Shown piece after piece: positions 41,627 through 46,490 of a DNA stretch of 46,490 nucleotides. Location of the stretch: positions 1 through 46,490 of the forward strand of contig CAJXNC010000016.1 of the NCBI GenBank assembly GCA_913056125.1, in the 5' to 3' direction. The DNA comes from an uncultured Altererythrobacter sp. Lineage in GTDB: Bacteria; Pseudomonadota; Alphaproteobacteria; Sphingomonadales; Sphingomonadaceae. The notes below the pieces were generated by a model. The model was given only the letters and a program-made list of their open reading frames with translations. It did no database searches and was not told where the DNA came from. The translations under genes were made by a program, and so were the position numbers. Each line of letters begins with the position of its first letter. The first letter of the stretch is position 1.

Positions 41627-42856
41627 TCAGAGGTCGATCGAAACCCCGCCCTTCCACAAGGCGGTGACGCGACCCTCGGCAGGCTGGCCGTCGAAGGGCG
41701 TATTGCCTGCCTGCGCTTCCATCTTGCGCGAATCCACGATCCACGGCGCGACCGGGTCCACCAGCGCAATATCGGCCTCGTAACCTTGCACAAGTTCGCC
41801 CGCTTCCACCCCGAGCAGGCTCGCCGGATTGCGCGCCACGAGGTCGAAGGCGCGCGCCATCGTGATCTCGCCGTCGCGCACGAGGGTGAGCACCATGGCT
41901 AGCAGCGTCTCGGCCCCGGCCATTCCGGGTGCGGCATCGACGAAAGGAAGGCGCTTGTCCTCGGGACCGCGCGGATCATGGCCCGACGCAATAACGTCGA
42001 TCGTGCCGTCGCCGATGGCCTCGATCACGGCCTGCCGGTCATCCTCGCGGCGCAGCGGCGGAGACAGGCGGGCAAAGGTGCGGAACTCGGCCGTGGCGAG
42101 ATCCGACAGCATGAAATGCGCAGGCGTCACACCGGCGGTAACCGCAACGCCCCGCGCCTTGGCGGCCCGGACGAGGCCCAGCGCAGTGCGCGTCGTCACT
42201 TGCCGCAAATGGAGCTTCGCCCCGGCCAATTCGGCCAGCGCGATATCGCGTGCCACGGCCAGCGCCTCGGCTTCGGCAGGCGCGCTTGGCAGGCCAAGCC
42301 TTGTGGCCATTTCTCCCGCCGTCGCCACCGCACTGCCGGCAATCCCGCCATCTTCGGCGTGGCTGACAACCACCATGTCGAGCATGGCGGCATATTGCAG
42401 CAGGCGCAGCATCACACCGCTATCGGCGATCCAGCCGCGCCCGGTAGCTATCGCCCTTGCCCCGGCATCGCGCATCAGGGCGATCTCGGCAAGATTGTCG
42501 CCCGAAAGACCGGTAGTCGCGGCTGCTAGCGGATGGACCCAGAAATCGGGCTTGCCGCTTTGCGCGGCGAAGCGGACCCGCGCCGGATGGTCGAGCGGCG
42601 GGTTCTGGTCGGGCATGAGCGCAGCGCGGGTGATACCGCCGAAGTGGAATGCGGGCTTGTCGATAGCGAAGACGCCAAAGTCGACAAGGCCGGCCGCAAC
42701 CAGCTTGCCGCCTGCGTCGACGATATTGTCGCCTTCCTGGGGCCCCTCTCCGATCGCGGCAATCACACCATCGGCAAAGCGGATGGAAGCCTCGACAATC
42801 CCGCCGGACGTCACCAGCCTGCCGCCGGTAATGGTTGTGGGAGCGAGTTGCTTCAT
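41627..42856 (-). CDS. Dihydroorotase-like protein, probably non-catalytic (PyrX type)
   Basis: 409 residues with the amidohydrolase fold of type I dihydroorotases ([14 protein letters not shown] start, VSHAEDGG near 167, GAETLLA near 315). The metal-binding D-x-H-x-H after GLVD is replaced by DFGVF (residues 59-63), and the catalytic TDHAPH-like motif reads SGHDPRG (291-297), lacking the Asp. It is therefore unlikely to cyclise carbamoyl aspartate and resembles PyrX/PyrC', which supports aspartate carbamoyltransferase assembly. Its ATG overlaps the pyrB stop as ATGA with GGAGAG upstream, so the two are coupled. An active pyrC would be expected elsewhere in the genome. A GTG at 42862 is an alternative start. 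Confidence 0.82.
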   Translation of the reverse strand: MKQLAPTTITGGRLVTSGGIVEASIRFADGVIAAIGEGPQEGDNIVDAGGKLVAAGLVDFGVFAIDKPAFHFGGITRAALMPDQNPPLDHPARVRFAAQSGKPDFWVHPLAAATTGLSGDNLAEIALMRDAGARAIATGRGWIADSGVMLRLLQYAAMLDMVVVSHAEDGGIAGSAVATAGEMATRLGLPSAPAEAEALAVARDIALAELAGAKLHLRQVTTRTALGLVRAAKARGVAVTAGVTPAHFMLSDLATAEFRTFARLSPPLRREDDRQAVIEAIGDGTIDVIASGHDPRGPEDKRLPFVDAAPGMAGAETLLAMVLTLVRDGEITMARAFDLVARNPASLLGVEAGELVQGYEADIALVDPVAPWIVDSRKMEAQAGNTPFDGQPAEGRVTALWKGGVSIDL

Positions 42857-44076
42857 ACCCACTCTCCTTCACCCCAGCCGGGTGTCTTGCGCGCCTTGCG
42901 CGTCAGCACGTCAAGGCAGGCCATGCGGATCGCCACGCCCATTTCCACCTGGTCGGTGATGATCGAACGCCCTTTGAGATCGGCAATATCGCTGTCGATC
43001 TCGACCCCGCGATTCATCGGGCCGGGATGCATGATAATGCAATCGGGTTCGGCCAGCGCGAGGCGATTAGCGGTAAGCCCGTAAAGATGGCGATATTCGC
43101 GCGGCGAAGGAATGAACTGGCCATCCATCCGCTCGTTCTGCAGACGCAGCATCATTACCACTTCGGCGCCGTCCAGAGCTGCATCGAAATGATGGAATAT
43201 CTCGACACCCATGGCTTCGATGCCGGCGGGCATGAGGGCCGGCGGCGCGCAGACCCGGACCTTGGCGCCAAGCGCCTGCAGGCAGAGGATGTTCGAACGT
43301 GCCACTCGGCTGTGCAGGATGTCGCCACAGATCGTCACGGTCAGACCGTTGAACATGCCATCGCTGCTCGCCCTGCCCTGCTGCTGCAGCTTGTGGCGCA
43401 GGGCCAGCGCATCGAGCAGCGCCTGGGTGGGATGCTCGTGCTGGCCATCGCCGGCATTGAGCACGGGGCAATCGACCTTGCCACCGATCAGGCCGACCGC
43501 GCCGCTCGACCCGTGGCGGATGACGATCGCATCTGCGCGCATGGCATTGAGCGTGACTGCGGTATCGATCAGCGTCTCGCCCTTCTTCACAGAGCTTTGC
43601 GCCGCATGCATGTTGACCACGTCTGCACCGAGGCGCTTGCCCGCGATCTCGAAGCTCAGCAGCGTGCGTGTCGAATTTTCGAAAAAGGCGTTGATGATGG
43701 TCAGCCCCGCCAGCGCGTCGCTGTGCTTGGTCGCCTGGCGGTTAAGCGCCACCCATTGCTCCGCCTCTTCAAGCAGGAATAGGATCTCGTGCGTTTCAAG
43801 CTGGCCAATGGATAGCAGGTCGCGATGCGGGAAGGCACGCCCGCCTGCCGGAAAACGCCCGCCAATGGATGCCTGGTCGGGCGATACCGCTCCCCCCGGA
43901 CCCGCGAAGTCCCGCATGAAGGCGCGGATCTTCTCGACCGTGCTGCTGCGAATATCGCGGCCGGCGCGCAGCTGAGAGACGAAGGGTTTGTCGTTGAGCA
44001 CCAATTCGCCAAAGCGCGTCTCGGACATGCCGTGACGGGTACAAAAGTCGGCGATTTCCTCGATCAGGTCTGTCAT
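42853..44076 (-). CDS. pyrB: Aspartate carbamoyltransferase fused to an N-terminal helix-turn-helix domain
   Basis: 407 residues in one uninterrupted frame. Residues 1-57 form a Xre/lambda-repressor-like HTH: helix [10 protein letters not shown] (18-27), turn NDKP, recognition helix [10 protein letters not shown] (32-41), then [11 protein letters not shown] linker (58-78) leads to a complete transcarbamoylase: [17 protein letters not shown] (135-138), HPTQALLD (from 215) and HPGPMNRG (from 350). The enzyme condenses carbamoyl phosphate and aspartate in pyrimidine synthesis. Usual catalytic chains are about 310-340 residues and lack the HTH. No canonical internal start with a ribosome-binding site lies in the linker; M54 is possible but lacks one. 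A palindrome with TTGACA lies just upstream, so autoregulation is plausible. Confidence 0.9.
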   Translation of the reverse strand: MTDLIEEIADFCTRHGMSETRFGELVLNDKPFVSQLRAGRDIRSSTVEKIRAFMRDFAGPGGAVSPDQASIGGRFPAGGRAFPHRDLLSIGQLETHEILFLLEEAEQWVALNRQATKHSDALAGLTIINAFFENSTRTLLSFEIAGKRLGADVVNMHAAQSSVKKGETLIDTAVTLNAMRADAIVIRHGSSGAVGLIGGKVDCPVLNAGDGQHEHPTQALLDALALRHKLQQQGRASSDGMFNGLTVTICGDILHSRVARSNILCLQALGAKVRVCAPPALMPAGIEAMGVEIFHHFDAALDGAEVVMMLRLQNERMDGQFIPSPREYRHLYGLTANRLALAEPDCIIMHPGPMNRGVEIDSDIADLKGRSIITDQVEMGVAIRMACLDVLTRKARKTPGWGEGEWV

Positions 44077-44101
44077 CGAAATCCGCTTTTGTTGGATAAA
44101 A

Positions 44102-44118
44102 CCAACTTGTCAAGTTGG
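44102..44118 (-). promoter_or_regulatory. Palindromic operator and -35 element upstream of pyrB
   Basis: CCAACTTGTCAAGTTGG is a perfect palindrome of seven-base arms around GTC. Read toward pyrB it contains TTGACA, the consensus -35. It ends 26 bases before the pyrB ATG. An additional GTTGG at 44091-44095 repeats one arm. No strong -10 is visible at 16-18 bases. It is a natural site for a dimeric HTH repressor. Confidence 0.6.
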
Positions 44119-44251
44119 AAACGGGCGAGGCGGTGGATAGCGGCCGTTCCCGCGAGTGGCAGCGCGCGTTTGCTGCTCAAGCGCTTTCGGCTGGCACATC
44201 CACCGCTCACCGCCTAGATTGCCCCAAAATCAGCGAAATGAGGCAGGATCG

Positions 44252-46174
44252 ATGAGTTTTGCAGGCAAGGTCTGGCGACTTTTGGTGGGCATCAAGGATG
44301 CGCTGGCCCTGATGTTCCTCTTGCTGTTCTTCGCCCTGCTGTTCGCTGCACTCAGCAGCAGGCCCAACCCCGGCGTGGTGCGAGAAGGGGCATTGCTGCT
44401 CAAGCTCACCGGCTCGATCTCCGAGGAACCCGCCGCGATCGAACCGCTCGACGTGCTCCTGTCTGGCTCCCTTCCCACGCGATCCTATCGCACCCGCGAT
44501 CTCGTCCGCGCGATCGACGAGGCAGCGCGCGATGAGAGGATCAAAGCGCTCGCTCTCGACCTCACCACCTTCACCGGCGGGGGCGCCGTGACCATGCAGG
44601 AAGTTGGCGAGGCGCTGGCCCGCTTCCGCAACACCGACAAGCCGATCTACGCCTATGCGGTCGCCTATTCGGACGATTCGATGATGCTGGCGGCCCATGC
44701 CGACGAGATCTGGGTCGATCCCATGGGCGGCGCAGTGATCCGCGGCCCCGGCGGCAGCATCACCTTCTACGCCGCCGCGTTCGAGCGTTTCGACATCACC
44801 GCGCATGTCTTCCAGGTCGGTGCCTTCAAGGGTGCCGGCGAGCCCTACGTCAACACGCAGATGTCGCCCGAATTCCGCGAAAATACCGAGGCCTATGTCG
44901 ATGCGATCTGGGAGGAGTATCGGGCGCATATCGTCCAGGCGCGCTCGCAGGTCGATTTCGATGCGGCGACGACCGGTTTGCTGGACCAGGTCGAGGCAAA
45001 TGGCGGCGATCTGGCACAGGTCGCGCTCGCCACCGGCCTTGCCGACACGATCGGCACACGCGAGGAATGGGGCACGCGCATCGCCGAAGTGGTCGGCGAA
45101 GACGAGTGGGACGATAAACCCGGCTCTTTCGCCTCGACCGATTACGACACCTGGTTCAACTCGCTCGAACCAGAGAGCTCCTCCCTGCGCAGTCTCTCCG
45201 GAGGCAAGAAGCAGATCGGCGTCATTACCGTCGCCGGTGAGATCGTCGATGGCAATGCCGGTCCCGGCACGGCCGGCGCATCGCGCATCAGCCGCCTGCT
45301 GGACGAGGCTCTCGATGACGACCTCGCCGCGCTGGTGGTCCGGGTCAATTCGCCCGGCGGCACGGTAACGGGTTCGGAAACGATCCGGCGCGCGATCCTG
45401 CGCCACAAGGACAAGGGCATCCCCATCGCCATTTCCATGGGCGATTACGCTGCCAGCGGCGGCTACTGGATCTCCACCACGGGCGACCGCATTTTCGCCG
45501 AGCCCGAGACGATCACCGGCTCGATCGGCGTCATTCTGGCCGTGCCCAGTTTCGAGAACCTCCTCTCGGAATACGGCATCACGCACGATTCCATCCGCAC
45601 CACCCCGCTGGCCGGACAGCCGGACATCCTGGCAGGCTTCACACCGGAAACGGACGCTCTGCTGCAGGCAGAGACGCAGGCGATCTACGACCGCTTCGTT
45701 AGCCTCGTGGCCGAATCGCGCGGCCTCTCCCTCCAACGCATGGAGGATCTTGCGCAGGGTCGGGCCTGGGCAGGGGGTGCAGCAAGGCAACTGGGCCTTG
45801 TGGACCAGTTCGGCGGGCTTGACGCCGCCATGGAATGGGCGGCGCAACAAGCCGGGATCGAAGAAGGCGAATGGGAGCCGCATTTCCTGCGTGGCCAGCC
45901 CGATCCACTCGCCGCGTTCCTTACAGGAATAGCCGGTGGCTCTGCCGAGGCTCCGCAAGAGATGGTCGCCGTTTCCAGCCAGTTCGCCATGCAGGAGCAG
46001 GACGCCCTCGCCCGCCTTTCCGCCAATTTCGATCGGCTGTTCAGCGCGCAGGGCGCGCAGTCCGTCTGCCTGCAATGCCTCGCCCTCGGCGCGACGCAGG
46101 CACAGCCTGCCCGGTTGCAACGAGGCGATGCAGATTGGCTGCAATTGTTGGCTGGCCGCTTCAGGGCATATTGA
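44252..46174 (+). CDS. sppA: Signal peptide peptidase SppA, long (67K) type
   Basis: 640 residues from ATG 44252 (AGG seven to nine bases upstream). One N-terminal membrane helix (ALMFLLLFFALLFAAL) is followed by two tandem S49 domains. The general-base lysine K193 (VGAFKGAGEPY) is in the first domain and the nucleophile S402 (GDYAASGGYWIS) in the second, the same split arrangement as E. coli SppA (K209/S409). It degrades released signal peptides in the periplasmic membrane face. The frame extends upstream to 44156, but those residues are not SppA-like. Divergent from pyrB across 175 bases; a promoter could overlap the pyrB operator. Confidence 0.95.
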   Translation: MSFAGKVWRLLVGIKDALALMFLLLFFALLFAALSSRPNPGVVREGALLLKLTGSISEEPAAIEPLDVLLSGSLPTRSYRTRDLVRAIDEAARDERIKALALDLTTFTGGGAVTMQEVGEALARFRNTDKPIYAYAVAYSDDSMMLAAHADEIWVDPMGGAVIRGPGGSITFYAAAFERFDITAHVFQVGAFKGAGEPYVNTQMSPEFRENTEAYVDAIWEEYRAHIVQARSQVDFDAATTGLLDQVEANGGDLAQVALATGLADTIGTREEWGTRIAEVVGEDEWDDKPGSFASTDYDTWFNSLEPESSSLRSLSGGKKQIGVITVAGEIVDGNAGPGTAGASRISRLLDEALDDDLAALVVRVNSPGGTVTGSETIRRAILRHKDKGIPIAISMGDYAASGGYWISTTGDRIFAEPETITGSIGVILAVPSFENLLSEYGITHDSIRTTPLAGQPDILAGFTPETDALLQAETQAIYDRFVSLVAESRGLSLQRMEDLAQGRAWAGGAARQLGLVDQFGGLDAAMEWAAQQAGIEEGEWEPHFLRGQPDPLAAFLTGIAGGSAEAPQEMVAVSSQFAMQEQDALARLSANFDRLFSAQGAQSVCLQCLALGATQAQPARLQRGDADWLQLLAGRFRAY

Positions 46175-46250
46175 GCGCTTGTCATCGCGCGCAGCACATG
46201 GCAAAGGCGCGCGCCTGCCGGGAATAGCAGCACGCTGTTGCGGTTCGGGC

Positions 46251-46325
46251 GGGCGCGTAGCTCAGTGGTAGAGCACACCCTTCACACGGGTGGGGTCGCA
46301 AGTTCAATCCTTGCCGCGCCCACCA
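46251..46325 (+). tRNA. tRNA-Val (anticodon CAC)
   Basis: Acceptor GGGCGCG pairs with CGCGCCC, discriminator A, encoded CCA (46323-46325). The anticodon stem CACCC/GGGTG closes the loop TTCACAC, giving anticodon CAC for GUG codons. The D-arm GCTCAGTGGTAGAGC is standard. Length 75 bases. Confidence 0.97.
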
Positions 46326-46411
46326 TCTCTTCAAGCATTTGGAAAAATGGTCGCCAATTGCGGGCGGCATAGGTCTGCATCAGCCCCTCCACCGCGGCGT
46401 GGCAGGATGAC

Positions 46412-46448
46412 AAAAAAAAGGGCCGGGAGTTTCCTCCCGGCCCCTTTT
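46412..46448. terminator. Strong bidirectional intrinsic terminator
   Basis: GGGCCGGGAG-TTTC-CTCCCGGCCC has eight A on the left and CTTTT on the right. It can serve the tRNA-Val side (plus) and a minus-strand gene entering from the right edge. Confidence 0.93.
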
Positions 46449-46469
46449 GTCTGACCAAGTGGTCTTTGC

Positions 46470-46490
46470 TTACATGCCCGAATTACATAC
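46470..46490 (-). CDS. Possible 3' end of a minus-strand gene
   Basis: The last 21 bases, read on the minus strand, give six codons ending CNSGM and a TAA, followed 22 bases later by the bidirectional terminator. Another frame also stops here (ATG TAA), so the reading frame is not certain. Too short to identify. Confidence 0.3.
   Translation of the reverse strand, partial: VCNSGM

Noticed and set aside
44207-46204. A 665-codon open frame on the minus strand opposite sppA
   Set aside because: It covers sppA completely and shows no domain. High GC content at third positions keeps the opposite frame open. Similar frames opposite nhaA (6711-7922) and parA (38897-40555) were rejected for the same reason.
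1-46490. CRISPR arrays, insertion sequences, integrases, prophage genes or attachment sites
   Set aside because: None seen. Neither tRNA gene is flanked by a direct repeat of its 3' end or by an integrase, and gene content is core-like throughout.

Overview
The window looks like a chromosomal segment of a high-GC alphaproteobacterium of the order Sphingomonadales, most likely family Erythrobacteraceae (Erythrobacter/Altererythrobacter type). This rests on the ChpT phosphotransferase of the CckA-ChpT-CtrA relay, an alphaproteobacterial RpoH, a TorF-type putative porin, DUF3297, paired TonB-dependent-receptor-like barrels, and a TauE/TIGR02186 pair. I see no insertion sequence, prophage, integrase or CRISPR array. 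Most of the window is core genome, and no gene-free stretch exceeds about 290 bases.

Layout: 1-224, 5' end of infB (minus). 386-4002, HerA-like ATPase, TIGR02186 membrane protein and TauE/SafE permease (minus). 4057-6671, processive GT2 glycosyltransferase with a small membrane protein and an outer-membrane-barrel-like protein, resembling NfrB/NfrA (minus). 6741-10176, nhaA, DUF3297, tRNA-Leu(UAG) and tig with a basic repeat tail. 10200-16128, secreted amidase between two paralogous TonB-dependent-receptor-like barrels (minus). 16330-20621, clpP, acyltransferase, clpX, a small gene with no canonical start, an LMW-PTP-like protein and a small membrane protein (plus). 20622-25536, a minus run: GFA protein, polysaccharide deacetylase, CDF transporter, mtgA, rpoH and an RluA-family pseudouridine synthase. 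25554-28604, JAMM protease, chpT, AmpD-like amidase, aquaporin and the RNase P RNA (plus). 28622-34970, metallophosphoesterase, TorF porin, SIMPL protein, gloA, der and sthA. 35073-37429, a small protein, bacterioferritin, Bfd and a DUF418 membrane protein. 37459-41616, a Sel1/SPOR protein divergent from an operon of ParA, a ribbon-helix-helix-like protein and a TPR/SPOR lipoprotein. 41627-46448, a dihydroorotase-like protein lacking its metal ligands, pyrB carrying an N-terminal helix-turn-helix domain, sppA, tRNA-Val(CAC) and a strong terminator.

Most striking findings. (a) pyrB is one open frame joining a Xre-like helix-turn-helix domain to a full aspartate carbamoyltransferase. A perfect 17-bp palindrome containing a TTGACA -35 lies 26 bases upstream, suggesting an enzyme that may repress its own operon; its partner dihydroorotase looks catalytically dead. 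(b) The ParA/RHH/SPOR-lipoprotein operon, divergent from a second SPOR protein, looks like a positioning system linked to septal peptidoglycan. (c) sthA and the small gene after clpX both lack ATG/GTG/TTG at the expected start and appear to use CTG. (d) In the NfrA/NfrB-like locus, the small membrane protein and the barrel-like protein share one reading frame, separated by a single TGA.
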